From the NCBI RefSeq assembly GCF_000315625.1, contig NW_005434615.1, positions 352,305 through 416,304 of the forward strand: 64,000 bases of DNA, read 5' to 3'. Both the position numbers and the translations under genes were made by a program. Below, in pieces: positions 9,940 through 21,100 of this stretch (the stretch's first letter is position 1; each line of letters starts with the position of its first letter). The notes beneath the pieces are model-generated. The model did not search any database, was not told where the DNA came from, and saw nothing but the letters and a program-made list of their open reading frames with translations. This stretch comes from Guillardia theta CCMP2712 (Eukaryota > Cryptophyceae > Pyrenomonadales > Geminigeraceae).

Positions 9940-10740
9940 CCTCCGCGCATCCCCGAATCCGCTACCCGTTGATAACCCCACCCCATCTTCCTCGGCGAGT
10001 ATTATCATCACCCCTCATTCTGACCTTTTGAGCCCTACCCATATAGCATTACCAGCGCCACCCTACCCTCCCATTGATGGACGAAAAACAAGACCAGGTC
10101 GTGGGGGTGGGTTTTCCGCTGTACATCTCTGGGGGTATACGACAATCATTTTGGGGGTAGGGGTGACATGAATCAAGACGCAGAGGTGGTCTAAGGGGTG
10201 GGTGGTGAAACGGGGGGTTGAGGGTTCATCCAAAGGAGGAGGTCACTGCAAACCTAGTTGGAAGGGTGGGTGATGTTTGCGGAAAATGGGGGGTGGGGAT
10301 GTACACCTAAGCATATTCGGGTCCGAAGTAGGGTAGGGTATATTAGGTTAGCTAATCACGTTTTCTGATGGTAGAATGGTAGAGAATGGAGAAAGAGGGG
10401 GTGGGATTACTATTGAAAACTTTAGTTAAAACGTATGGGTTGCACGCGGGGGTAGGGCTACATATTAATGTTTTGGGTAGGGTAGGGTTATATGGGATAC
10501 TCCTGAGGCAGGGTCTGCCTCTCTTACATAGATGGATAAAATAGGGGGTAGGGGGTGAATGTAATATAAATGTGAACGCAGTCTGGGGGGTGGGGGTGTA
10601 GATGAAGAGAAAAGGGTGGGGGGTAGGGGTCGGGTAGACGCACCGAGCCAATAATGAAGGGCATGCGGTGAAAGGGAGGAAGGAGGAAGGAGGAAGAGAG
10701 GAGGGAGGGGACGAGGTCGCACGATGAAGATGAGCAGCGA
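9940..10740. promoter_or_regulatory. Divergent spacer with strand-switching G/C tracts
   Basis: This spacer separates the ankyrin gene (-) from the CLK kinase (+). Near the minus gene the + strand carries C tracts (runs such as CCCCACCCC and CACCCC, 9,960-10,070). After about 10,090 it carries G tracts (GGGGGTGGG, TTGGGGGTAGGGG, TAGGGTAGGG) to about 10,740. The G-rich strand is therefore the coding strand for each flanking gene. Runs of three or more G are dense enough for G-quadruplex formation. A promoter role is inferred from position only. Confidence 0.45.
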
Positions 10741-11344
10741 GTGTAATGATACTATCTTGGTAGAGGAGAAACTTGCATCCGTTCTCACCAGCCAAAAGCG
10801 TGGGAAATAGCACCGTGCTGCACTGAAATTTGAAAACTGAACAGAGGAGGGTGGATTACTTGCTGCTGAGATGAGTTTTCATAACATTAGTTGATCGAAT
10901 AGATTCGATGATATAGAAAGATATCCTTCTGTACATCTGAAATGCATGCTGAAGTTGACCTTTGTTAGAAACATCTCTAGCGACAAGAAATTACATCGCG
11001 CATCAGGAGACTAGAAAGACAAACCCTGTTCTTTGGTTGGTTAGCAGGAGAATAGAGGTGCAGTCGTGCGATTCAGACTCATTGTCGGTGGAATTCGCTT
11101 TTTTGTCTGTGCCGCAATTATGGTAGAAAGCTTTCTATGCACTGTCGATGCATGATGCATGAACTTGGCCTCAAGGGGTAAATCTCTTGGCTCACTTTGT
11201 TCTCCTGCAGAACAGGCTCGTTTTCTCATGGGAAGAAGTCTATCACAGCATCGAGTGGGATTGATGGGGAGAATAACATGCACCAGTTTCGGTGAGTGAT
11301 CGCTTGCTTGCCTTGGCGTACTGCCGCCCTCAAAGGAGGCTTCG
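10741..11344. other. Spacer upstream of CLK kinase, no feature seen
   Basis: Mixed-composition sequence between the G-tract region and the kinase start. Short frames on the minus strand are not supported by any recognisable domain. It presumably holds the kinase 5' UTR and core promoter. Confidence 0.4.
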
Positions 11345-13101
11345 ATGTGGCGGAATGCTGCTGAGGACACGGGAGGGGGAATGCGAGTCGGGGGGGAGAA
11401 ACGACCGCTCCGTCAGGATCTTCAAGATTATGATCCGAGGCAGAGACGGAGAACGGATGAAGTGAAATATCCGGATCACCAGTGGGATGATAAGGATGGA
11501 CATTATATGATAACTTTGGGAGAGTCGTTGCTCCCAAGGTACAAGATTCTCAAAGTGATAGGGGAAGGAACCTTCGGCAAGGTGACCCAGTGCTGGGATC
11601 GGCACGAGAAGAAGTATGTTGCGATCAAGATCATCAAAAGCATACAGAAGTACCGGGATGCAGCCAAGGTAGAAATCAGCATTCTCAAAGACATTGAGAG
11701 GAAAGACAAGAATGGGACAAGGTGTTTTTTCAAAATCCCGTGTGCTCGAAGGGCTCAGTGACTTGTTCTTTGCCAGTGGATGCATTAGAATGCTGGAAGC
11801 TTTTGACTTCCGAGGGCACTTCTGCCTCGTGTTCGACTTGCTGGGCATGAGTATGTACGACTTCTTGAGGTGTAGACAGCTCCTAGAGCTTTCAGCTTTC
11901 ATTGACTTCAATTCAGGCAAAATTCTTACCGTCCATTCTCTTTGAATGAGGTGCAGATATTTGGGAAACAGATACTCAACGCCGTTTCATTTCTGCACAA
12001 CATGGGTTTAATTCACACCGATCTCAAGTTGGAAAATGTGCTGCTCGTAAATTCCGACTGGCAATATCATCGGCACGCAGTTCATGGTCGTTCCAGGGTG
12101 GTGAAGAGGAAGGATGTAGTTGTGATTGATCTTGGAAGTGCGATCTATGAGAAAGATCATCACGCAACCGTCGTGTCCACTCGACACTATCGTGCGCCCG
12201 AAGTTGTTCTCGGTTTGTTCACGCTATGTATCAACATGCTAGCTTACTCTGCCCGTCTGCTGCAGGGATGGGTTGGTCTTTTCCATGTGACCTCTGGAGC
12301 GTGGGCTGCATCCTCTTGGAGTTGTTCACTGGCGAAGCAACCTTCCAAACACACGAGAACATGGAGCACCTCGCTATGATGGAGAAGATATTCGGAAAGA
12401 TTCCGCTTCACATTGTCTCGCGTGTAGAGTGAGTTCTCTCTCATGCAATCCTTGCTCTCCTGCTTTGCTGTTGATATGTCGCAAAGCGATATTCCATGCT
12501 GCATGCGAATCGATTCTCCCTTCTTGACCGCTCTGTCGCTTCTCACATATGTTTTCCTCTGCAAATTCGTTGTCAGCAGCCGCAAAGAGTCTGGTCGATA
12601 CTTCAGCGACAGTGGCGAACTTCGGTGGTCGGAGGAGGCGACGCAGGACAGTGTGCGAGCAGTGGAGAAGTTGAAGCCGTTGAAGGTTTGTGTTGCCTTT
12701 CCTCTGCTATTTGCTCAGCGCGATGTTCAGAGCATGTTCGATCTGAGCCGAGAGGATCATCGTCAATTCTACGACCTTTGCAGGGAGCTGATGATCTTGG
12801 ATCCCAACTCAAGTGCGTTGCCTCCCTTTCCCCCCCAACCCCCATAAGTTTCAAACCTCTTTGAGCTGATGCTTTCGACTCGTCAACAGGAATGACTGCC
12901 AGCGCCTCCCTCAATCATCCGTTCTTCCAGCTCAACATCGAGCCAGACTTCACGGACCTCACCCTCCTTCAATATCCCGATGCACCCATCCCTCCCTCCA
13001 CCATGCCTGCTCCTCCAGGCCACGTCCCAGGAAAGATCAACTCAACCCAGGTCCCACGGAATACAGCGAGTGAGACTCTCCTTCAGCAGAATCCAAGGTG
13101 A
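11345..13101 (+). CDS. CLK: LAMMER/CLK-family dual-specificity protein kinase
   Basis: Seven exons: 11345-11721, 11777-11869, 11917-12212, 12266-12428, 12577-12685, 12719-12812, 12890-13101 (447 aa; all phases agree). A basic, disordered N-terminus (~50 aa) precedes the kinase domain. Visible motifs are GEGTFGKV (Gly loop), VAIKIIK (ATP-binding Lys), [10 protein letters not shown] (catalytic loop), DLGSA (metal-binding Asp, DLG rather than DFG), [13 protein letters not shown], the family signature [11 protein letters not shown], and a C-terminal HPFF. CLK/LAMMER kinases phosphorylate SR splicing factors in the nucleus, which fits an intron-rich genome. The intron at 12686-12718 is only 33 nt and keeps frame, so it could be retained. 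A GT at 13099 would allow extension into a frame open to 13,435. Confidence 0.9.
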
Positions 13102-13546
13102 GAAATGCTCCTGTCTCCCCGCTTCTCTTGTCCCCTTGCTAACCCTCCTCCGCTTCTGCTGTCGCCGTATGATTGTTGCTATCTATGCTTCCTCGCTTGC
13201 TCCTATTTCCTTGGTCTTGCAGTAGCAAGAGCTGAGCGTGTGTTGCAGCTTCCATGCAGGACTGCCTGCTGGCGGCTCGGAGACTTCAGGAAAGAGTTGG
13301 CTGCCGCAAGACATTAACGTGAGAGGAGGCAAAGTTGAGGCTTGCGATGACATGTTTGCAGGCATAGGACGAGCAGAAGAGAATAGAGGAGCATTTGCGT
13401 CGATGGGGGGTCAGCATTGCAGAGACTGGGGCTGAGGGTGTGAGAGTGCATGGAACTTGGCCAACATGCAGAGGGGGAGAGGCTGTTCACATACAGGAGG
13501 AGCTCTTTATTGATTAAAACACTTAAAGTTGTTCAGAGGTTCTCAA
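13102..13546. other. 3' spacer between convergent kinase and coiled-coil gene
   Basis: An open stretch to 13,435 could be an alternative last kinase exon, if the GTGAGA at 13099 is used as a donor instead of the TGA being read. No domain is recognisable in it, so it is left as 3' region. Confidence 0.3.
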
Positions 13547-14872
13547 CTAGAGCAAGAGGCTCGCGAGCTTCATCGTCCGCTCACGCCCAGAGCTCGCCTT
13601 CGTCTCTTTCACGAGACCTTCGGCCCTCAGCGCTGCTTCCGTGCTCCCCGTGTTGCTTCCCAACCTCATGAGGCGGGCCTCGAGCTGTGACCTTCTCGGC
13701 ATGAAGCATGTGTCTCTGCCCCTCCGCGCTAATCCGCTCCCTCCATCGCGTGCTCCGCCCATGGCTCCGTGCACCGCAAGGGCTGTACCTAGCAGCAGCA
13801 TGGCCTTAGATCTCCATGAGGAGCTGCACCCCTCGAAAGCGCCGTCAGCCTGAAGCGGCTGATCCGGACAGCAGATAGAAGGCATCCATGCCACGTCAAG
13901 GTCTAGCCTCATCCACCCCCTTTGAACTGACAGAGCAGATAGCCAAGACCACAGCCCGAGCGTCTCATGCTCCACTACCTCGAGCCCCAACCCGAAGCTT
14001 CCTTGAAGCATGTCGTCGAGGATTGGCAGCATCTCCTGCCCCGGTTTCCCTGCCGAGCTCAGTCTGCGATGCAGCGCTAGAGCGTTGTGCTCTCTAACCC
14101 CTTTACAAGAGGGGCTGGAAGGAATTGAGACCTTTGCGACGTCGAACGAGTCCGCTGGTCTTCTTGAACATCTTCTTGGGCAACCGATCTTGTTCTTGCA
14201 CGAGGAGACTTGAGAGCTTCCTCGATGAGCTCTGGCCCTTGCCTTCTCTTTCTGGCAGGAGATCTTGACTGGATGCGGAACAACGCAGAGTTTCTCGTTG
14301 CTCGCAGGTGCTGAGCAAGTCCCATCCCTCTCAGTCTGGCTCGACTGATCCATTGTCTGCACGCTGGACATGGACGATTCGTTCGCCCTCCGATGCGCTG
14401 CGATATCTGCCTGGACGCCCATGGAAGCTGAGCCATGCACGTCAACTTCGTTTCTCCTGGTGAGGCGAGGAACAAGATCCTTCACAGTGCTGGCAGCATC
14501 TATGTAGCGCTCCCACCACGTCGTTCTCTGCTGCGTGACATCAGCGAGCTCCTCCTTCAGTGCCGATATCTCGTTTCTCCTCTCCTTCAGCAGACCATGA
14601 AGGTGCTCGCGTTCGTCAATGAGGATCTCGATTACACGGACTTGCCCGTTCCTCTCTTCCATGACCTTCCTGATTCTGCTTGACAGTCGTTGTTTGATAC
14701 TCTTCTTGCAGTCCTCGTCTTGCTTGTTGTGAACATAATTCACTGCCGCCATGACTGCGGCGCTGGAGGCTACTCCTGCAGCAAAGGACACTAGCCCTGC
14801 GCAACCATAGTCACACAAAGTTAGCAAGGCATATTTCATCTCACCATCAAGGCCATTCGTGGCAAACGGCAT
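13547..14872 (-). CDS. Membrane-anchored coiled-coil protein, 441 aa, unknown function
   Basis: Single exon, ATG at 14872. Residues about 20-45 form one hydrophobic segment (GCAGLVSFAAGVASSAAVMA). It is followed by a charged coiled coil (~55-125; KQRLSSRIRKVMEERN, LKERRNEISALKEELADV) and then a long low-complexity half rich in Ser, Arg and Cys. I do not recognise the family. The order short N-terminus, membrane span, coiled coil suggests a tail facing the cytosol or a luminal tether. It is convergent with the kinase. The second half has no clear domain, so the true stop could differ if an intron was missed. Confidence 0.55.
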   Translation of the reverse strand: MPFATNGLDGEMKYALLTLCDYGCAGLVSFAAGVASSAAVMAAVNYVHNKQDEDCKKSIKQRLSSRIRKVMEERNGQVRVIEILIDEREHLHGLLKERRNEISALKEELADVTQQRTTWWERYIDAASTVKDLVPRLTRRNEVDVHGSASMGVQADIAAHRRANESSMSSVQTMDQSSQTERDGTCSAPASNEKLCVVPHPVKISCQKEKARARAHRGSSQVSSCKNKIGCPRRCSRRPADSFDVAKVSIPSSPSCKGVREHNALALHRRLSSAGKPGQEMLPILDDMLQGSFGLGLEVVEHETLGLWSWLSALSVQRGWMRLDLDVAWMPSICCPDQPLQADGAFEGCSSSWRSKAMLLLGTALAVHGAMGGARDGGSGLARRGRDTCFMPRRSQLEARLMRLGSNTGSTEAALRAEGLVKETKASSGRERTMKLASLLL

Positions 14873-14899
14873 GTCTTCGAGTGCAATCAGACAGGCCTT

Positions 14900-15260
14900 C
14901 GCTTCTCGCTTGTTCTCCTTCCCTTCCTCTCCCGCCCCCCTCCCACTTTTATCTCCACTCTCCCCTCGCCCCCCTGTATCTCAAACCGCACCCATACCCC
15001 CTGTATTTCCACCCAGAGAGCCTTTCGACCCCTGATTCTTGTACCACTACCCTCTCTGAAACCTATTTGTACCAAATTACCCCTCACTATACCTATTTGA
15101 GTACCCACTAATTCTCACACATTCTACCTGTACCCCACCATCAAGTACCCCACTCCCCATAAGTTTCCGACTACCCCGGAGATCTAAAAACTAATTGCTC
15201 GAGTTTCGATAGGAACCCCCACCCTACCTTGTTACCGGCGTCACCAGTAGAAAGAGGAGG
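14900..15260. promoter_or_regulatory. C-tract region upstream of the coiled-coil gene
   Basis: The + strand is a series of short C runs (TACCCC, CACCC, CCCCCTG; 14,930-15,240), so the G-rich strand is the coding strand of the minus gene starting at 14872. The arrangement matches the tracts upstream of other genes in the window. Regulatory function is inferred. Confidence 0.4.
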
Positions 15261-15389
15261 GTACGGTCAGCCTCAGTCGTATCGATAGGTGTTAACTTAT
15301 CAAATTATCTGAATCGTTGTGAAATCAAAACGTTTCACACTTTATGAAGGGGCGGTACGTGCATTTCTGAAGCAGGCTCGCCTCAAGGA

Positions 15390-16060
15390 GTTATGAAGGT
15401 CCCACCAGGCCATCTCTCCACCGAACTTCCGGGGCACACCCAAGGTCAGCGATTTACTAAGTGGCTGATTAATAGATTCACGGTGTCCTCAATCGCGGCA
15501 ATCGCCTCCGGACCCCTCAGCCAGGGCACTGTCAGCGGCTCTGAGATCGGACGTGAGTCCCGCTTTGGACTCGGCAATCTCCTTACATGGCCGATGACTC
15601 AACGTAAACGTCTCAATATGATTACTGACTCAATAAGCCTTAATCTGTCCGACGGTACGCCGCTGCGACTCCGCGGGCTGCCGCGCGGCGTGTGGGCATG
15701 CGGCGCCGCGGGGCCCCCGGGACGCCCGGCATTCTGGCCGGCGCGCCGGGCGGGGGCCCTCGCGCCTCTCATCATCCGACCGTGACTGGCATCATCGGCG
15801 GGCCTAGCCCGGAGTCGGAGGCTCCTCACTGTCAGGCTGCCAGTGCGGCGGCCCGGCTGACTCGGACTGAGCCGCTCGCCGTCGGAGATCGGCGGACCGA
15901 GGCTCAAGCTGCTTCCCGGCTTGTACGGTCACTGTGATCGGACTCCGGGCTTCAACGACTGAGGCTTCAAGGCTCATCATCATACTTTGAAGCCTGGCAC
16001 ACGGGTCACCCGGTTGCAAGCCTTGAAGCAGCCTACGGCTTGATAGTATTTAAGTTTGAT
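15390..16060. other. GC-rich island
   Basis: Very GC-rich block (peak 15,660-15,930) with GGCGCGCCGG-type palindromic words and many GACTC/GAGTC, CAGTG and ACTGAG words. Open frames inside it are low-complexity Arg/Gly/Pro artefacts. It shares ACTCGGACTGAGC with the island at 53.0 kb. It may be a degenerate mobile element or a CpG-island-like region. Confidence 0.5.
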
Positions 16061-16511
16061 TAAAGAAGCTCCCCGTGGGTTGTTATCAACATCACAATCT
16101 GACACTGACAGCGACAAGAGTGAATTCCCTGTTGCCAAACACAAGGGAGAACAGCACCACCCAGCTGTTACGACGATGATCCTTATGTAGTCAGAAGGAG
16201 GAAGCAGGGATAGGGTCTCCTCGGAAGATGACTAAGTCATTTAGACTGTTCTGAAGCTGGACATTTGCCATAACCCACAGATGTGTGTGAGAGGAGATGT
16301 CTTGTATCTCCATCAAAACAGTAAGCTAACAGAATAATTATGTTCTTTAGATATTTCACAAGGAGATCTCTTCCTCCCAGCTCGAGCTGCCTCATCACCC
16401 CTGCTGTGAACATGGGGCCCCTTGTCATTGCTACCCCGCTCGCCTTCCATCCTTCATGGCACCTTGCTCGATCTCCAGCTGTCTGTCTCTGTCTTGATGT
16501 TTCTCCTACGC
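16061..16511. other. Spacer, no supported feature
   Basis: Mixed-composition sequence downstream of the broken CHAT-type paralog. Nothing recognisable on either strand. Confidence 0.3.
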
Positions 16512-17062
16512 TAGATCCTTCTCTCACATCGCTTACCCGAACGTCTTACAGTAGCGACAGCAAAGATCAGAACCTCGAGTACCTCATCGTACTTGTTCGG
16601 TTCCAACTCGTCAAATTTCGGCAGCTTGTTGGGCGTGTCCTGCCAGTTCCACTCGATGTCTTCCAGCTGACCCATCAGAAGGAACTTCCGCCAGATCTCA
16701 CGAAGCTATGGCAAGCAAGGAAGTGCTTCATCCTCGCGAAACTCCGTGTCCTCGAACAAGCCCTCTTCTCGGTTCCTTGTACAGCGCCGCATGCTCACTG
16801 CGTGAATCCCCCGAGCTCGGGTCTGCAGGGCTTGTGCTCGCTCACTCCATCTCTCTGTCGTATGCACATGGAGGCTGTAGCGCTCGAGGACGTTGTCGCC
16901 GACTTTGAAGACGTACATTCTCTGATTCAAGCTCTCCTCCCAGCAGTCCTTGTAGGGGAAGTCAACCACGCTTGAGAGGATGACTTGTCTTGCTCTGAAG
17001 CTCGATACTGACAGCCTCCAGGAATCTTCAGGTTTTGATTCGGGGGGAGCTCTTAAAGCCTT
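16512..17062 (-). pseudogene. Broken partial paralog of the CHAT-helicase N-terminal domain
   Basis: Read on the minus strand this aligns with residues about 60-215 of the 1,338-aa protein at 18194-22210. SVVDFPYKD matches VVVDFPFRD, the stretch around FKV-LHVHTTERWSER matches FKI-LHGHTFMRWSQR, and LEDIEWNWQDTP matches QDDIKWKWSNPS. A TAG lies in frame at about 16,710, between DEALPCLP and LREIWRKF, exactly where the alignment continues. No ATG precedes VVDFP in the open frame, whose upstream stop is near 17,065. No CHAT or helicase part follows. Best read as a truncated, inactivated tandem copy; an unrecognised intron is the alternative. Confidence 0.6.
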
Positions 17063-17124
17063 TTAACAGAAGCTTCTATTGCTGCCATCCTAGCTTCTCC
17101 TGCTCCAAGTGTTCCTTGCCGGCT

Positions 17125-17151
17125 GTCGGGTGTGCGTATATAGGGCTGAAA
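17125..17151 (-). repeat. 27-bp direct repeat, copy 1
   Basis: GTCGGGTGTGCGTATATAGG plus GCTGAAA, identical to 17882-17908. On the minus strand it reads as a splice acceptor (TTTCAG) followed by codons for PYIRTPD. Confidence 0.85.
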
Positions 17152-17299
17152 GGAGAGGAAGAAGCGCTTGTGAGGAGGGGAGAGCGTGCAAGGAGGATAG
17201 GAAGAGAAGAGAATGGCGGGAAATCCCGCTCGTTCCCTATTCATCGGGAGCTAACCTGATTGGGAGTTGAGTTACACAGATCTGTGTTACAAAGACTTT

Positions 17300-17998
17300 T
17301 CAAGACCCTTCAAACAGCAGCTGCAAAGTCGTTCCCTGCCGTTTGTCCTGTAGGATGATGGTATCGCACCTCTGCCCTTCCTCGAGCCTCGTCTGCACAT
17401 GATCGAGGGACTGTCGGGACCAGGGCGGAAGGACAGCTGAGCCCTCGTCTTGTGGCTCGGCATCATCCGACTTGTACAAGGTTTGCATGACGATCTCCGA
17501 GGAGCCGAAGTTGACAAGAGAGACAGTGACAACAAAGTCCTCAGTGACCTTGTACCTGCGGAAAGCCTCTCCCACCTCCACTGCCCTCAGTCGCCTGTTT
17601 TCCACCTCGTCCTCGTCGCTCTCTTCTACGATCACTTGCAGGACGTAGGGACTTTTCCCGCAAAAGTCATGCAGCTCTTCGAGGGTGAGTTTGGCCCAGT
17701 CCTTATCGCTGCTGGACGATGCCGTCTGAACCGATCTCATGCCGCGCGTGGCTACACGAGGTCTGCCTGAAGAGTTGCTCTTGATCATTACGCACTTCTC
17801 CTGCTGTGCCTTGTCAAGTTTCTTCTCGTCGAGGATAAACATGCGGAGGATTGAAAAAACGTCGTGCTGCTCCTGCAGAAGGTCGGGTGTGCGTATATAG
17901 GGCTGAAACGATCCTCCTCCTCCTCCTCCTCCCTCATGTCTTCTCGTGTCCCAGACTGACTGAACGATCGGCGAGGAGGGAGAGGTGAGCTTTGACAT
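17300..17998 (-). CDS. Unknown protein in the CHAT cluster, 232 aa
   Basis: ATG at 17998, stop at 17300. The N-terminus is low-complexity (a Gly run followed by SFQPYIRTPD from the 27-bp repeat). Residues about 55-75 are basic. The C-terminal half contains a compact region (WAKLTLEELHDFCGKSPYVL, EEGQRCDTIILQDKRQG) with no family I recognise. It is the middle gene of a minus-strand row, about 195 bp downstream of the CHAT-helicase stop, and shares a 27-bp repeat with the broken copy further on. An intron acceptor at the TTTCAG within the repeat is possible, which would change the N-terminus. Confidence 0.5.
   Translation of the reverse strand: MSKLTSPSSPIVQSVWDTRRHEGGGGGGGSFQPYIRTPDLLQEQHDVFSILRMFILDEKKLDKAQQEKCVMIKSNSSGRPRVATRGMRSVQTASSSSDKDWAKLTLEELHDFCGKSPYVLQVIVEESDEDEVENRRLRAVEVGEAFRRYKVTEDFVVTVSLVNFGSSEIVMQTLYKSDDAEPQDEGSAVLPPWSRQSLDHVQTRLEEGQRCDTIILQDKRQGTTLQLLFEGS
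17882..17908 (-). repeat. 27-bp direct repeat, copy 2
   Basis: Perfect copy of 17125-17151, 757 bp away, in the same orientation and again positioned as a potential acceptor/exon start. Confidence 0.85.
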
Positions 17999-18193
17999 CT
18001 TCTCTGCTTGCACCTGTTGGTATGCTTGTTGTGAGAGATGAAAATGAACTAGTTGAACTTCACCTGCTGGTCAGTCTCTATCCCTGCTTCAGCACCTTTT
18101 TGGGCATGAATGATCAAATGCATTAAAGATACAAACAGGGGTGGAGGCGAAAGAAAGGAAAAAACAAAAGAGGAACAAGGAGAAAGTGATGAT

Positions 18194-21100
18194 TCAAAAG
18201 CACGAAGAGATACCTGCATTGTCGTCATCGTGCTCGCATTTCTCCTCAGTCTGTCTCTCCCCCTTCACCCCGGCTCCAGATTCTCCCTCTGTTTGCAAGC
18301 TCGTCTCTCCCTCTGCTTCTTCAAGATGCTCCCAGGGCGTCTTGCTGATCTTCTTCTTCTCATCGACCGATTCAAACTGGTTTGCAAACGACAAGACATC
18401 CAGAAACGACAGCAGACCCTGCTCGACCCGATGGTTCACGATCATCACCATCCCTTCCTTGAGCGCTCGAGTGATGGCTCGGTACAGCAGCGATCGATGC
18501 AGGTTGAGGTCCGCGTCCCTCTCCTCCTCGTCCAGACCGACTGCGATCACAACCTTGCTCTCCATCCCGTCGAAGTTCTCGACCGTGTCAAAGATGATGC
18601 ACTGGTCGTCACTCTCGTCCTCCCTGCCTCGAGTCGTCTTCCATGCATCCACCGCGGCAATCAGCTTGAAGCTCGAAGCTAAGGCAGAGTCCTTGTCGAG
18701 GTAGTCTTGCAGTAGTTGTTTCAAGTTGAGCTGGACAAGCCTCTCATGGACGAGTATCGCGATCTTCCTGTCCAGGTTCTCCGGGTACTCCACCATCACC
18801 TCTCTCATTGCATCCACGATGCGAGGAGCGTACTCGCGTGCTTGGTTGTCACTGGAGCCCAGCGAGAAGATGTACGGCTTGACAGGTCGACCAGCAGCCT
18901 TGTGATGGCAAGACACCTCGTCGGCTGAGATCCCTTTCTGAAACAGCAACGACGCTGTCATCGTCCTGTTGCTGTTTCTCACGACTTCAGTCAGGTACAC
19001 ATCGTCAAGCCCTTGAGGATAGGAGATGTTTGTAACAACAGCTTGCGAGCTGTCTGACATCAGCATCATCCTCGCCTTGTCGTACCTCTTCAGCTCGATG
19101 TAGTCTCGCGCTTCTCGATCGCAGTACACATGATGCGCCTGGTCGATCACTACAAACTTGTACTTCGACTCATACTCATTCAAGATCTCCACTTGCTTCT
19201 CCTGCCTCCTCAGCTCTCCTCCCTCCTCCGTCATCCAGAACGGACCGTCCCATCCTCCCTCCCTGCGGAAGGAGAAGAAGATCCGACCGAACACACCTTC
19301 ATCCACCAGCTTCCACCTCGCCATCAAGCCCGCCCAGTGCGCGATGAAGAAGACGAAGGCTTCCGAGCGGAGGAGGAAGAGGACGGAGCAGCCCCTGTCC
19401 TTCTCCAGCTCTCTCAGCATCATGTGAAGCGCCATGAACGTCTTCCCCGTCCCTGCTGGACCTCGCAGGTGGACTCCTCGCCTCCTCTCTATCGCCTCCT
19501 CGCACAGCTTGGCCTTCTCCTTCTGATGAGCGGTCAGCATGCTCCTCCCGTCTTCCTCCAGCAGCCCCCCGGCTCTCCTCGCAGGCCCCATGAAGAGCAG
19601 CAGGCGACCGGGAAGACGAGAAAGCACGCGGAGGTTCGACCGGATCTCGCGCAGACGCTGAGACGAGATCTTCTGGAGTGCGAAGGGCTCGGAGGAGCTG
19701 GAGGCAAGCAAGGAGAAGCCTTGGAACAGAGAGGGTAGGCTCGACACGGGCTTGCCCTCCCTCGTCATCTCCGCCGTCTTCTCTCGCTTGTACGTCTCGA
19801 GGTACTCGAACAAGATGAGCGAAGCAATCTTCTCCATTCTCATGTAGCAGACATAGCTTCCAGTCTCGATCACGTTGGTGATGATCTCGATCGCCTCGGC
19901 TTGGGACCATAGAAACTTGTTCATTCTCGCCAAGATCTTCCCCACGTCTTCCTTGTTTACATCCCAATCTTTCATCACACGCCGATGCCACGCTCGTCTG
20001 CAAGACTCTTTGTCTGGAAGACAAGCACTGACAAGCTCGTCCGTCAAGAAGACCACTGACGCAAACCTCTTCTTGCAGCCCAAATCCGCTAGCCTTTCTC
20101 TATTCCAGTACCTGTATTCCACATCTCCGTGCTCAAGTATCGTACCCAGCGTTTGCAGCAGCTTGTCTTGCGATGCAGACTGAGCGATGCAGCTATCCCA
20201 CTTCTCCCTCCATTCCTCCCCCATTCTTGCGTCCTTCATCACCTTCAGCCACAGCAGCATGCACATCGTCCATTGCCCGCCACCTCCCCCACTCCCCCCC
20301 TCAGTCTCCATGACCTGCCTGCTGTCGTTGATGGTGATCTGAGGACTCCCTGAGAACCTGCCGAAGCCTTGCAGGAAACATGTCATGTGGATCTCGAAGT
20401 CTTCTTTGTTGCCTTCGTTCCTCGCGATGACTAGCTCGCTCTGGCATGCTTCGTCCTCAGAGTCGCTTCTATCACTCACATCCGATTCAGATATCGTGTC
20501 CGCTTCAGACAGATCGCTAGGAGAGCAAAGCTGTGCCGTGCGATCTGACAGCTCCCGCACTTTCTCCCTGACCACTCTCCAGAATTTCTTTTGCTGATGA
20601 GGGAGCAGTCGTGTCTCCGTCAGCACGTGAAGCGACTCTTCCGTCAGATCTTGGAGATCTTCTAGCTTCCAGTCTTCGATGTAGAGCTCTTCGCAGAGTC
20701 GTCGAGCAATCTTGGTAAACCCCTGCTCCTTGAAGAACCGCACCATCTCCGTATCTTCCGCTTTCTCTCTCCTAAGACAGAAAGCTGAAGCATCCCGACG
20801 ACCATACAGCCTGTACCCCGATGAGCATCCTTCCGCCTGTTTCCAGGAGTTCAGCAAGGATTGTCCTTGGAAGAGTTTGCCATACAATGTTTGTGCAAAG
20901 CTGATGGCAAACTGGTCAATTAGGTCTCCTTTGTGTCCAATGGCAAAGTCGACGACCTTCGCCAGCTTTCTCGCATGCTCGTCCGAGTAGCATGCGTTGA
21001 GCACCACAAGCTGCACCTCAGCTGCTCCTGACCTCCTCGCCTCCTCGTTGTGAGCTTGCAGAGCGTTCATGATGGTTTCAGGCACGATATTCTGTCGGAA

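Noticed and set aside
10300-10500. TAGGGTAGGGTA resembling telomeric repeat
   Set aside because: Only short irregular runs within a promoter spacer, with C-rich counterparts on the other side; no terminal array.
15600-15940. Arg/Gly/Pro-rich open frames in the 15.4-16 kb GC-rich block
   Set aside because: Low stop frequency from extreme GC; no domain, no splice context, overlapping frames on both strands.
19130-19738. Plus-strand 202-codon frame within the CHAT-helicase gene
   Set aside because: Antisense shadow of the helicase domain.
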